Positions 35,073 to 47,619 of a DNA stretch of 64,000 nucleotides are shown in pieces. The stretch comes from Liolophura sinensis (Eukaryota; Mollusca; Polyplacophora; Chitonida; Chitonidae): contig NC_088302.1 of NCBI RefSeq assembly GCF_032854445.1, forward strand, positions 44,612,521 to 44,676,520, in the 5' to 3' direction. The notes under the pieces are model-generated. The model was not told where the DNA came from, made no database searches, and saw nothing but the letters and a program-made list of their open reading frames with translations. The first letter of the stretch is position 1. Each line of letters begins with the position of its first letter. The position numbers and the translations under genes are program-made.

Positions 35073-36342
35073 GTCACGTGGCCCGGCCGGTGGGGAAAAG
35101 TTAGTGAGATGGTCGATATGGTCGAGAATCAAGCTGATCATCGACTACAACAGTTGGTAGGGGACAAGATGACATCTCTAAAGTCGCCCAAATCCATATT
35201 TGTATCAAAAAGCACAGACGAATAATAATGGCGGTATCCAAACATCACAATATTGACAATGGCGAAGATGAAAAAGGCTAGCTGCGGCTTCGTATTCTGG
35301 ATTCAGAAGCCCTTCTGAAGCTTATCCCGAGGAATGCATAATATATTGATAGTGCTCTGTGAGGCACGGATGGTATATGATCCTGCCAGATTCCAACTCT
35401 CTGAGACAGACAGTTATGTCTTCGGTAAAAAGATAAGAGCATTATGCGTCAGTGTCCTTTCAACCTTAGCACCAGATAGATATAGACATAAACTGGACAT
35501 CTCGCCAGCTGCCCCTTCATCGCACCCAAAATATCTCTGTCTTTTTTAACTCTCTCTATCTTCTGTCTCTGACAGTCAAGTGCAGTGTCGTGTTTGAACT
35601 ATGTGATGATAGCATCGTCTCCCAGGGCACATTTCCGGAGAAACACAACCCCTTCCCTCAATTAGACCCTCATTTTTATCTTAATTTACACATCAAACTT
35701 TCCAAAAGGAAGTGACTTTTTTTTTCAACCCATCGCTGTTCAAATTTCCCTCAAACGCTGCACGTCATTCCTTAAAAGGTCATTTTTCAGCAAATCGTGT
35801 ATGAAATAAGTACGTGTCCGTCACTATTCTTGGATAAGCCATTATTTTGTAGCACAAATGATGATCCTGAATGCCTTTTTATTTACGTTGTATGACAATT
35901 ATATTTGCACAGAAAGCACATTTCTTTAGAGACCTCCCCAAATTTTGCTTTGTATGGATGGCACCAGTGCGTTGATTAATATTCAGTTGGTGGCAGTAGC
36001 TATAATGGAATATAGAAATTGTCTGATTTAGACCGTATTCCTTGGATTTATAATGTATATTTTATTTTTTATCCTACACATACATAATATAATCGATACA
36101 TGATTGGTTTCTTTATGCGTTTAACATTGCTTTGAACATTATTTCAGTCATATGACTCTGTCTCACCGTGTAGCAGGCCAGTATTAATATGCACATATTT
36201 GTAGTGCTGCCTCACTGAAACGTCAGGTGGAAGACACGTGACAGGACCTATCTTGTTTTCAGATCGACTTGCACTTTTTCTATCACCTAAATGATTTATG
36301 CCAAATGCCTAGATTGATAAGTTAAAAGACTGAGACTTGCCA

Positions 36343-36418
36343 CGATCCAGTCGGAACCCAAGTCTCCTGCTTAGGAGTCGGACACTCTGACCTCTTGGCC
36401 ACCTCAGTACTCTCTCAT
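36343..36418 (-). mobile_element. tRNA-like sequence, probably SINE head or tRNA relic
   Basis: On the minus strand: GAGGTGGCCAAGAGGTCAGA (A-box-like TGGCCAAGAGG), GTGTCCGACTCCTAAGCAGG, and ACTTGGGTTCCGACTGGATC (B-box-like GGGTTCCGACT). A CTCCT/AGGAG stem can form where an anticodon stem would be, but the loop is not seven bases and the acceptor ends do not pair well. It is therefore more likely a retroposon head than a functional tRNA gene. No family tail is seen. Confidence 0.4.
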
Positions 36419-37125
36419 GACATCAGTTTCTCGTTTACGTCACATGTGATTTAAACCTGTATAAAAAGTATCATGGAAGCCATACACGGCGATCAAAGAA
36501 CACAAGCGAGACAAATCACTCGCTGATTAACTGATTGACAGATTGACTGATTCAAAAAACACTAATTTGATAACTTATCGATATTAATTTTGACGTGTAA
36601 GGCTTCATTGTAAAGGGCTTGCTCATTTAGTTATTGAGGCCATTGCTGCTTCCTTGACGGTGTTGATGGAACCTGTTTTACCGGCGGACGGCCTGAATTT
36701 TTAGATTCTTTGTTTACTATTGCACTATATCAAAACGAGCAGGTGAGTTGAGAGGGGAAATGGACAAAGCTCAGAAACCAATGGTTTTCGTTTACTACCT
36801 CTACCTGCAAAACCTTCAGGCAAAAATCAGTGTGCGGCTTGATTTGATCACACGACTAAACACCGTAGGAATATAACAGTGACCATTTGACTGAATGATT
36901 GACCACTGCTGTTACATATAAGCACTGGTTTCTTGATATTGTCAGCCACTTGTATTTAAAGTCGTTAATCCTGGCTAGTAATCTGTATCAACAGTTGTTA
37001 CTATTTCTAGGTGCATTATACTAATGATGTAAACATCATTGTTGCCAGCCCTTTTTTAACTTTATTGTTATTCTGATAAAATTATTATCAACCTTCTACT
37101 TTTTGGAGCCAGTATTTTAACAGAT

Positions 37126-37400
37126 TTAACAGGTCAGACTGGTTTGTCTAGGCTGCTCTGCGTTTTAACCTTTTACATTTTAAAATACATTTAGACGTAT
37201 TTAATTGGTCAGACTGGTTTCTGTCTAGAAAGTTCACTGCAAAACGGTGCAACATGCTTGTAAGTCAATCCAGTTTCTGTCTGAACTACTGCAAAACGAA
37301 TGTAACATAGTTGTAAGTCAGACGGGTTTATAACTGAATTACACTGCATATATGGTGCAACGTGTTTGTCATTCAGATTGGTATCTGTCTGATCTACGCC
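37126..37400. repeat. Degenerate ~54-bp tandem repeat, 4-5 units
   Basis: Units begin GTCAGACTGGTTTCTGTCTA or a variant and contain ACTGCAAAACGGTGCAACAT and TTGTAA. Three consecutive units of 53-55 bp are clear between about 37209 and 37372, with a degraded unit on each side. Noncoding. Confidence 0.7.
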
Positions 37401-38640
37401 AGAGAAGATCTTATACAGGAACTGTTAAGAGTCGGAGTAATCAAAGAGCAATATGAAACTTCCAGTTCGCTGGACGATGTTTTATTGTTTGATGTATACC
37501 ATTCTAATGAGGGATTGTACCAACAACTCGGATTCTTGATATTCCATTAACCCGCCGATTTCTTTGTTCGTAAGCTTATGCTACTGCCAGTTGTATAATG
37601 GCAAAGTCTGCAGTCACAATATCGTCGTACCTTAGTCGTAGTAGAGAAGAGAGAATGTCTGTTGGAGTGGATACATGTCAATAAACAAGGTCTTTCTAAA
37701 ACGGCCGTTGTTCGTTGGCCGATAAGATAGACAGTGTGTACCCAAAGCAAAGTCACTTGTCTGAAGGCACGATGACCAGTAACTGACCAGTCACTGACCA
37801 CTCACATCCAGTCGGCCTGCACTCATGCTTGACCTGTGGACCCACTGAAAACCGATGGATAGACTGTGTGATATGACATCATCTGGGTATTCTCCATACG
37901 TGAGGCTTCCTTTTGTCTGTTGATACTAAAATTACACAGAAGTACAAGTCATAAAATGTAGGTTACCGGGACACAGCTTGTGTTAAAAATGTGAAATCAA
38001 TGTTTTCTGTCTTTATGACTGTAGAGTATTTACAGAACCTGCAATTACAATGATTTAAAATGTGCGTTATGACAAGAATGAGATATAACTTGTATTTTAA
38101 AGGAATTGTGAGTAAATAGCCAGGATATCTGCCTCTCTGATTCAGATCTGTGTTTAATTCCGATTATTCTGTGGTTCGGGAAACCGAAAGGATCCCCACC
38201 TACCGTTGATCCCGGCCTACCGTTTAACCCCAGAAGAAGTACGCATTTTCTTTAAAAAAAACCGCCACGTTGGACACATAAACCGTTGTAATCGAAGCGC
38301 AACTAAGATGCATAATTTTGATTAACGACTGTTGACTGCTTCCCTTTAAAACAATCTGTACTTATTAATTATTTGATATAATTTCTCAGTTATTTGTTAT
38401 AAGTGTTGAGCACTGTTTTGGAAAACGATCTTGAGATTTTTCGCCTAGGAAGCTGATTATGGTTGAAGATTGGGATGTGAATGTACGACCCTTAGATTTA
38501 TTAAACTGTAGTAATCAACACTTTAATAACCAAAAAAAAATCTGAGATCATTTTATACCCGCCGAGGTGTTGTGAATGTGTTGTTTATTAACCAGTTTTC
38601 GCGCTTTTCTTGAAAACTCTGGCTCCATGCTACTTCCTGT
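37401..38640. other. Upstream intergenic DNA, nothing recognised
   Basis: AT-rich sequence with no recognised repeat or exon. A possible tRNA-like patch at about 38108-38195 is too weak to call. It precedes the more CpG-rich region that leads to the candidate promoter. Confidence 0.4.
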
Positions 38641-39359
38641 TACGCGCGTGCTGCTATCGTCACAACCCTCAGGCGTTGTGAATTATGAATTTTTATTTGG
38701 ACGTGTTTTTGAGCTTGTTTTTGAGTTGGGCTGAGTTTGGCCGGTGCTTTAGCGGTGTGATCAGCAATCAGCGTCTACAGGGCGCTGTTTACTCTCCGCA
38801 TCCCAAGTACCGCTCTCACGAAGAACCCGCTTCCTCTCAACTCAGGACAAGACAGCGGAAGTCCTACCCATTCCGACCTCTGTCAGTGTTTATCTCAAAC
38901 TATTAACACCAAATTATCTCACGCCGAGATGAAACAAAGATTGACTATCCTTCGTTGATGATGAGATGCTAAAACATTCACGTACCCGAGTTTTATTGAT
39001 AAGCCATTTATTAGATACCGAACGCTGAACATCCTTCCGATCACAGAACAATAGCTAACAAACTCCAGAATAATTAGGAATTATACCGTGAGACGTTGTC
39101 GATCTCATTCTGTTCACAGGTTTTGACAGTAGGGCTTGTGAGAATTATTTACCATTTGGGCCATATTCTCCTTCAAATCCAACGCGAATCGGTCTTCTAC
39201 GCGTCTTTGGATCAGTAAATTCTCACTCTCAGCTCAGAAACTCCCAAAAATCCACCGTTTACTCTGAGGTGGTCTGTTGCAGTCTTCGTCTTAAACTCGT
39301 CTGCTGTTACGCACTCAACAGGCATGCCCCTCTTTCCACTTTGACAGTTTGCCATCAAA

Positions 39360-39486
39360 CATGTTTTCGCGCACGCGGCCTACAGAATCCAGTGCTTCGT
39401 CAGAGCGCGCCTGCGCATTGAGTGTTGAGCGGCGGGATTTCGACGCAGCGCAGCCAGTATAGAGAGCGAATGAGAGCAGCGTTCAC
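39360..39486 (+). promoter_or_regulatory. Candidate CpG-rich promoter
   Basis: About fifteen CpG dinucleotides fall within roughly 125 bp, a strong local excess over the surrounding AT-rich DNA. The segment includes GCGCGCCTGCGCATTGAG, close to an NRF1-type GCGCATGCGC half-palindrome. A weak TATA-like AGTATAGAG lies at about 39452. It is about 400-530 bp upstream of the candidate start codon at 39892, and flanking sequence from 38640 to 39750 is also moderately CpG-rich. Inference from composition and position only; no transcript evidence. Confidence 0.4.
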
Positions 39487-39891
39487 ATGGCTCTGAGCAA
39501 TTGCCCGAGGAAGACCAATAGTACGGCAACTGAGTGACAGACGAGCTCAGTACGGGATAATGTCCTCGCGGCTCTTACGAGCCGGTATTTGCTAAAAGAA
39601 CACGTTAACATTAAGGATCTTTTAACAGCATTATCATACGGCAAGCAGGTGCCGTTGGGGCTGTTGCTATCGGTCATTTACCTGTGGTTTGGAGCTTCCC
39701 TGCCCCGTCTTGCCGGCCCTATGCGGTCTGACTGTCCTGCCGGGTCGGTGACCACCTTGCTTCTTCTTGGATAAGACTTGTGTGTTGTGATTTCTAAGGC
39801 TGGATTTCACGTTGATGTCTAGAAAGGTATCAGTCTGTTCGTGGACATGTGAACGGCCTTATTCCCAAGCCGTTGGAACCTGCCGAAGGTG
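39487..39891 (+). other. Candidate 5' leader with several upstream ORFs
   Basis: If transcription begins near 39.45 kb, this leader contains upstream AUGs at 39487 (16 codons), 39560 (11 codons), 39721 (17 codons), 39815 (25 codons) and 39847 (AUG followed at once by UGA). The 39815 frame ends with TGA at 39890-39892, so its stop overlaps the main ATG (TGATG). Such an arrangement is usually read as restraining translation or permitting reinitiation. A weak donor-like AAG|GTATCA occurs at about 39826, so the leader could also be spliced. Confidence 0.35.
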
Positions 39892-39942
39892 ATGATACCT
39901 AACAGGACTTTAGTGCTTTTCCTAATTATTCTCTACATACAG
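39892..39942 (+). CDS. Exon 1 (coding part): signal peptide of MNNL-like protein
   Basis: ATG at 39892 opens 17 codons translating to MIPNRTLVLFLIILYIQ and ends exactly at CAG|GTAAGT (donor GT at 39943-39944), a textbook 5' splice site. The peptide has a basic residue at position 5 and a long Leu/Ile/Val core, as in a secretory signal sequence. The exon ends in phase 0, matching the phase-0 start of the exon at 59480. Joined, the signal peptide would lead straight into the MNNL-like domain, the layout of Notch ligands, in which a signal peptide is followed at once by GxFEL-type sequence. The start has a purine at -3. The intron would be about 19.5 kb. Pairing of the two exons is inferred from phase, strand and domain logic. 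Other uses of this exon, or an unseen intermediate exon, remain possible. Confidence 0.45.
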
Positions 39943-42900
39943 GTAAGTTCACCATTCTGCTGATTGAATCAGACTTTTTCGTATCGTAAGCATTTTACCT
40001 CCATCTTCTAATGGCGGAAAACTTACATTTGTATGACCATTGTAACTTTATATACTTTTCTTTACACATTTTCACGTGAATGGTTAGTTACTGTTACTAT
40101 GTGGCGGATCATTTTTTGCAGAACCTGTCCTTGTTATCAGAATTGCCTCAGTAATTACTATAATAGACACTTTTCAACTGAACTGTCTTGATTTTAGGTT
40201 TCTTGACCAAGGAAATGTACTATTATTTCTCTGTTTTAATATTCACTCTTGTAAAGGTCACTTTGTGTACAAAGACTGAAAGAGTCCGTTTTCTTCGTAG
40301 ACATGTCCATCTCTTATTTTCATGACAATCAAACTTTGAGATTTTGGTATCATATCAGTAGGCTCCATCGCAAAACATCGTAAACCAATGCATCAAGTCC
40401 TTCTGAACTAGTGTTAAATTTCAGAGGCGTTCGTTATAAATTTGGTAGACTTTGTCTCAGTTTAATATCAGTAAGATCTACAAACGCCTTGGCCTGTACA
40501 AGTCTTCATTTCAATCGTCCCGTTTGTCACATGAGACACACTCAGCTTTTGTTTATTCAAATTTTAGACTGTTGAACTGAATTAATACATTCTTTAAAGA
40601 AAATAAAGTTTCGTTTCCTTTCATAGGTTTCTGTTGGGTTCAAAATTTTCATTAAATTAGGACAGAAGTATACAAAAATGCGATTTAGACTAATAAGGCA
40701 TAGTAAATTTATATGAAATTTAACGAACAACACATGACAAACTTACATACAAGTATTAAATTAATTAATTTAAATTAATAGGACTCGATGAAAATATATA
40801 CAGGTGAGATTTTAATTAATAAGGCGTAGTAAAACATATATTAACGATGTTTTATTTTAAGCGACATTCGGTTTAACAATGAGGATGGCACGATAAGATG
40901 GAAACGACTGGCACCATATACTAAACATACAAAAGAAGTTTGGTTTACCAAAATATCGGACATGGAGCTAGTAACTCACGAAAGAATTCATCAAACTGAC
41001 TTATCAACATCACACTTTATGTCACACAAAAATGTGTTAATCAAGTGTTAATCAAGTGTTAACAGATTACACCTGATGATGAGAACTCTTTAACATAGTG
41101 GTTGTCCTGGCTCACACGGACAGACAAGGGATGAGTCACGGGCGATCGTGACAGGTACATTGGTCAGTCTTTGGGGTGGCCGTGGTACAAACACAATCAC
41201 AATCCAGGTACGCCCGATAACAGACTCGACCTGGCTGGTCGGCCGTTAATTTTATTCGCCATGTTTATAATTCTACGCCTAGGAGCTAACATTTACCTTT
41301 ACCGACTTTGCCTTTTGCACAAGCCGTGCTAACCTAGAGGCTGGCTTACTAACCATATGATCAACAACATCTGTGAAACAGTGAGATTAATCAGCACTGT
41401 ATTGATTTAAGTGCAGGCCAAATCAATCCTATAAACAGCATAGCTTTGACTCTTTCTTGTCTACGAAACACAATAAGCTGTGTTCTTGATTGTTCTGGGC
41501 CAGAGTGATTACAAATTAATTGAAGACACAACTGATATAGGAGCGATATCAACGAGGCATATTCTGGCATCAGGGTCTGTTCCTACACCAGCGATTCTTG
41601 CTGACTTTCTGGCGGACAATTTTATCGGAGCACTTCTTGTCTACACTTTGAAAAGACTTTCAACAGTCATACTGTGTTTTCAGAAATGTTGTAATCATTT
41701 TATTAACATTATTAACAACATTACATTTTATCAAGTTTTAACTGAGAATTGTTGAACGAATGTACTTATGTAATGTAATTTAGTGTACGTTCGGGCAATC
41801 AAGTAAAAGCGCCGAAGACCTTAAATCTAGTATTGTCTTTTAATTAAAAAGCGCTGTGCCTTTTCCCCGCAAAACAGAAAAGCGATGTTTAGCTTACTTA
41901 GACAAAGCCATGTGGCGGAGTTTCGTTTCCATATCCGCCGGTTGTCGATTGTTAGAATGTCGGATTTTGGCTGTTTGATTAAAGCAAGGTAAAAATAACA
42001 CGAGTATCCGTGTAGCTAACGCCAGGCGTTTGTTCTATTTCGCCGTTTCTTTTCCTATTGTCCCTCTGTTGTGTTGGATAACTTGTATACGCAACAATGA
42101 AGAAAGATGGTTGGCGGGTAAAATTGGTTACACACAATAGTCTGACTGATGAAGTTGTGCTTAAGTCTACTCTCCAGGCATGTTTGCTGTCCTTCTGCAC
42201 TGGACACAGTTTGCCGACAAGTGCATGTCACGGTGCTGGTGAAATCCTTACAATTTGTCCTAAATCGGAGGACCTTGAGGTGTTGGATTACTGATCCATG
42301 GTGTTAAGCTTGTCTCAAACTCGTGGCCATGCTATCTGGCTTAATTTCAAACCAGTGGGTAAAATCTCAGGCAAATGCCGTGAGTTATTCGGCCTGTTGC
42401 TATCACACTAAGCATTGTCTGTCCAAATCAAGCTATGCTCCGAAACATCCAGTAACGTCATGACTTTGCAGTGTCATTCTGAAAAAAAAATTACATGCTT
42501 TAAAGTGCCAAAATGGGCTTGCAATAGCTCTTCAACATGCCTGTAGTAAATCCATCCAGACCCCTTGCCAAGCTTCATCAGTTAGCTTATGCAGGGTTTA
42601 ATAGGGTTCAAAACGCAGCTTCCAAGCTCCTGCGATTCCATCTTAAACACTGTTATCCAAAGATCAAGAAAATCTTTACATTATTCCAGAATATATTTAC
42701 CATATGATTTATGTCTTTAAATTAGTGTCAATAGAGTTGCACCAAATCGTGGGCAATTCCAATGGCTATTACACAAGCCGGGCAAATCGGAGAGGTGCTC
42801 GCACACCAAATTTGATTCCACTCCAGCTTTTCATATTGTTCGTAATGACCTTATCACCGCTTAACTTTTACGTCTCAGAGCGCACCTTTGTCTGGGCGGT

Positions 42901-43935
42901 AGGCAGGTAAATACACGGGACACTTGCATGGGATGTAGAGGAAAATCTTTACTCGGAGGCCATTGTCTTCACCTTGGGTTCTGTTCTTCTGATTACAATT
43001 GTCTCAGGTACACTTTGCTTCTGTTACTCTAGATACATCTTAAGTTGAGCGAGAAAGAAATCAAACACGACGATTTCTCAGATGTAAGAATAGATCATAG
43101 TATTCTGAATTTCTAATCGAGGTAGGCAGAAGAGCGACAAAGCTGATGAAGTGTCAAGGCCAAAATATATTGTCTGGAGAACTGTATGGAGAAAGTTCAA
43201 CTCACATTTTGCATATATATGTCCAAATGTTTGCTTCTGTCAAGGCAAAATCTCAACTCACATATTGTGCTGGAATACTTATAATTTCGAATCATAAATC
43301 ACCTTTAGCTGTTTTTGTTTATCTAGATTACGCATTACTTTTGTCTTTTCACTACCTTTGGGCGCAAAATTAGTTGAGAGGCTCAGGAATAAAATTTAAT
43401 TGTAAAATTCCATACCGCGCATCATTGGTACAAGCCAAATTTTTTGGCATGTAATGACATGTATATCGTATAATTAACATATGTTTGAGCTACATACGTT
43501 GTACACGATCAACCAGCCGCAGCAGTGGTGATTTGGCAACAAATGTGGCTATTGGCTCAGCTAACATCCAGTGAGGAATGAGAGAGATGTGTGGCTATGC
43601 TGGGGAGCACGCCTATTTAACATGGCTGTGTGATAAACACAACAACAGGTGTAATTAGGAAGCTAAGGCAGGTATTGTCACCTACTCTGAATAAGAACAG
43701 TGTCACTCTGCTCGCGGTCTAAGACGTGCTCCAGGCTTGCCTATCTGTTTGCCTTGTGGCAAGACGGCGATAGAGAGACTTCTCCAGCCCTGTTGACAAT
43801 ACTGTATGTTTTCATACAAACGTAAACTGCCAGTGTTTCTCTACCAGTTCCCTAGTGCACGAGTATATAGCGTCTTTTATGACGAAACTCTTTCTTTTAT
43901 GCCTAAATATTGATCTTATGCATGATGCAAACATG

Positions 43936-44035
<100 letters not shown>

Positions 44036-45061
44036 TCTGTGCTGCATAGAAAAGGTAATGCTCTCACTCCTCTCAACTTAAACAGAAGAAATACAAGCTT
44101 ATGACGCAAGACAAATTTTCACCTATGTGTGCGCCAGGTTGCAAACTTGCGATAGTTTACCCTCATACACCATTATTTGATGTTTATCCTGTCCGAATGA
44201 TACATGATAGACTTGGATCACGCTGTCTTCTGAGCCTTACCCGATGACACCAGATCGTAATTTTCATTCTTGTTTGACACCCAGTGTAGACAGCTTTTAC
44301 CGATATTATCGACATGGAAATGATAATTGAGTGTAGTATATGAATCATTGTTTGTCTCGCGACTGACAAGACGAGCGGAGATGCGAGTCGGGTTACGTAA
44401 AGAACTCATACTGAACAAATCTGGAGATGTTCTGACCCCAGCAACGTTCCGCAGATATGACAATATTTGGGTCAATGGGGAAAGAATTTCCAACTTGTTG
44501 GCAATATGCAATCGATCTCTTATCTGTAGCTGGGCTGAGGACAGAGTAGCGATACTGGCTGTGCTTTTTGACATGCTTCCAATGGGAGGAATGCAGCTCA
44601 AGTTTTCGCCATGGCAGACAAAACTGTTGACCCAATGAAAGGCTGCTTATTTACTTTAACGTGTGTACCAAGAGCAGAGCGAGCTAACATGGCGTGCTTA
44701 ACTGCTCCTCAGTTCTTTTTGTTCGAAACCTTAGCGCAAACTACAACCCCAACATGACAGTTGTCTTTATTTTCACACTTTTTCAAGCTTTTATTTTTGC
44801 ACAGCTTAAACGCACTTAACAGAAACTTGTTACATTCTATCAACTTCTTCTCTTCTCGCCGAATAACTTTGTCCTTTCTCAGGGTTGAGAAAGTCACTAG
44901 TTCTAATCTCAGCAAATATGTGCTATTTCCAAGGAAGATGAAGATGTCCTGTTAATTCTTCTTAATCGGTTTTTTCCCGGGTTGATATCACAGGCCGGAT
45001 TCCGTCTTATCAGCCTCATTCCAGCATTCTGTCAAATCCCCGAGGTAACTTCCCCATCCTA

Positions 45062-45305
45062 TTGGTCGACCTCATCTTTCGTTATGTTACAGTAGTAATG
45101 ATTTTGTCGACCTCATCTTTCGTTATGTTATAGTAATGATGATTTGGTTGACCTCATCTTTCGTTATGTTATAGTAGTAATGATTTTGTCGACCTCATGT
45201 TCCTTTATGTTATAGTAATAATGATTTGGTCGACCTAATCTTCCGCTATGTTATCGTACTAATCCTTTATGATATTGTACTAGTGATTTGCTCGACCTCA
45301 TCTTC
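45062..45305. repeat. 41-bp minisatellite, about six units
   Basis: Unit: GTCGACCTCATCTTTCGTTA followed by TGTTATAGTAGTAATGATTTT. The first three or four units are close to identical; later ones diverge (CATGTTCCTTTATG, CTAATCTTCCGCTATG). Isolated degraded units appear to continue to about 45520 (GGTTGACCTTATCTTCCGTT, TTGGTTGGCCTAATCTTCAA), so the array decays from left to right. Noncoding. Confidence 0.88.
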
Positions 45306-47194
45306 AGTCGTGTTATAGTAGAGATTTCGTTTACTAGTTATATTCCGTTACGGGTGCAAGTGCTTTGGTTGACCTTATCTTCCGTTGCCATTATGTTAGC
45401 TGAGCTCATTTTCTGTCATTCTACCTTACCAGCCATTTGATAGATCCAATTTTGTTGCATGCTATACTGGTTCAAGTCAGTTGGCTGACAGCACCAGTGT
45501 TTTGGTTGGCCTAATCTTCAACCATGTCCACACACTAATGGTCAAAACTCAGCGTACTAGGATACCCATGACATAAGTCCACATTTAAATTCGGAAACAC
45601 ATTCAACTGAAAGTTGGCGTTAAGGTCATTGTGTACACAAAAATGTAGAAGACGAACAGATGATGTGTGTGTTGGATCAACATCTCTGGTCATAGGGATT
45701 TCACAGGACTGTTTGTTTATAATAATTTCAGATTTTTTTCTTTCAGTTCTCTTACCAACTCTACCACGTAGCCCTACATAAAATGTTGGTCATTTCTTTA
45801 GGTTTTATTTATCAGTTGTAGAGATGACCATTAACCCTTTTATTTATCCTCAGAACTTTCAGGATGATTCTAGAAAAAAGAAGCCTCGAGATTTCAACTA
45901 ATACACGGTTACAAACAATAGATACCTGAGATCTTTTCTACACCAAAGATATCGCTCCTAAAACACACCATGGCTGCAGTGACGATGTAAGCATTTGTAA
46001 CCTACATTTCTTTGCTGTGTCTTAAAACAAGTGAACTCAAACAATCTAATGACCACGAAGACTTCATATGTATTATCAAATATTATGAGGAATAACCTGT
46101 TTCATCTGATACTCATAGGCAATCCTAAAGTCAGAAACCTGTTAGTATGTCAAAAATATAAAAGTTTTATTGTGCAAGGTATAAAGAAAGTTTCACTTTT
46201 GGTTGCAAAATAGCCTAAAAATTAAGCCTGGTTAGAGTTCTAACATATTCTGGTATGCTGAGCTTTCATGTAAAAAAGCATTATTTTATTTCAAAGTCTT
46301 ATTGATTCACTCATATATGGTTTACCATGAACGTGATAAATTGATAGGTCTGTAACCCTAAGAGGTACATGCACGTATGTCTTTTCATTTGGTGACGGAC
46401 TGCACCACTAAAACCCTAGGGTCTTCATCACACTCAGCTTGTCGTTGACTTTTACACTATTTAATATGACACAAATGGATTTTTGGTTTCTGTTCCCATT
46501 GTCTGAAAAAACAAACACTAATTATTATGGCATCTTAAATGTCACAATTTTTTTGCAAGCTGTGAATGTTCGTGACAAACAAATCACTTGAATGACAATC
46601 AATTTGCCGATGAGGAAGTTACATCATTTTGTTGACGAAAATTTGGGATTTCTGCAAATTTTGCTGGATTGCCCATTTTTTTTTTCAAGGCAAAAGGCAA
46701 CTTAACGTGAGGTCAATAAGCCGAGTTCGCAAAGTTATGAATTAGGAGCAAATATCCAGCCTCAAACTAGGGTCTTGCTATATTTAAAACCAGTTTGTGC
46801 TCTGTGTAAGACCGAATTAGCGGCTAAAGTACCCCAGATAAGATTTGCTCAACAAAAAAACAAAGCCATTGGCACAACAGTTTTTGCACATGTTGGTCGT
46901 GTTCACCAGTTTGAACTCCTCACTCGACATTTAAAATTTTTTAAATTTTTGCGTATTTCAGAACAGTTTTACAAATTTATTTGTCAATAATTTATAATTG
47001 TAATAAACCGTTGACATATTAATGTCCACAATGCTCTAGAATAAAATGTAAAATCATCGAGTTTAATTCATTTATCGCAATATGTATGGAGGGATGTTAA
47101 TGACATCCGGAATTCCTATTCGGCAAATATATGGTTCCGGAAAAGGATCACTGCGCTAAACCTAGTCTGTAATTGGAATTTAGGTTTGTTTATT

Positions 47195-47619
47195 TGTGGA
47201 TTTATTAGTGGGTTGTTCGGTGTGGATTTATTAGTGGGTTGTGCGGTGTGGGTTTATTAGTGGGATGTACGGTGTGGGTTTATTAGTGGGTTGTACGGTG
47301 TGGGTTTATTAGTGGGTTGTTCGGTGTGGGTTTATTAGTGGGATGTACGGTGTGGGTTTATTAGTGGGTTGTACGGTGTGGGTTTATTAGTGGGTTGTTC
47401 GTGTGGGTTTATTAGTGGGTTGTTCGTGTGGGTTTATTAGTGGGTTGTACGGTGTAAGTTTATTAGTGGGTTGTGCGATGTGGGTTTATTAGTGGGTTGT
47501 ACGGTGTGGGTTTATTAGTGGGTTGTACGGTGTGGGTTTATTAGTGGGTTGCACGGTGTGGGTTTATTAGTGGGTTGTTCGATGTGGGTTTATTAGTGGG
47601 TTATTCGGTGTGGGTTTAA
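47195..47619. repeat. 26-bp minisatellite, about 16 units
   Basis: Unit: TGTGGGTTTATTAGTGGGTT followed by GTACGG. The last six bases alternate between GTACGG, GTTCGG, GTGCGG and GCACGG. Two neighbouring units at about 47397-47435 are 24 bp (GTTCG directly followed by TGTGGG). The strand carries GGG every 12-14 bases, a strong G/T purine-skewed pattern. Ordered variants suggest unit-block duplication (two successive GTACGG-GTTCGG-type blocks at 47260-47400). Noncoding. Confidence 0.93.

Larger units (their letters stand above)
34191..37120. other. Intergenic stretch; one weak small-ORF candidate and one tRNA-like relic
   Basis: Apart from the two items listed separately (34803-35072 and 36343-36418), no domain, repeat or transposon is recognised. 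Confidence 0.45.

Noticed and set aside
36343-36418. Functional tRNA gene
   Set aside because: A- and B-box-like words are present, but the acceptor stem and anticodon loop do not fold properly; kept as a tRNA-like relic.
38685-38906. 73-codon ATG frame with a hydrophobic start (MNFYLDVFLSLFLSW)
   Set aside because: Too short, no domain, and it lies in the region upstream of the candidate promoter; the hydrophobic start alone is weak evidence.
44218-44638. Opposite-strand open frames of 103 and 127 codons
   Set aside because: Mutually overlapping on both strands with no family resemblance; cannot choose a coding strand.
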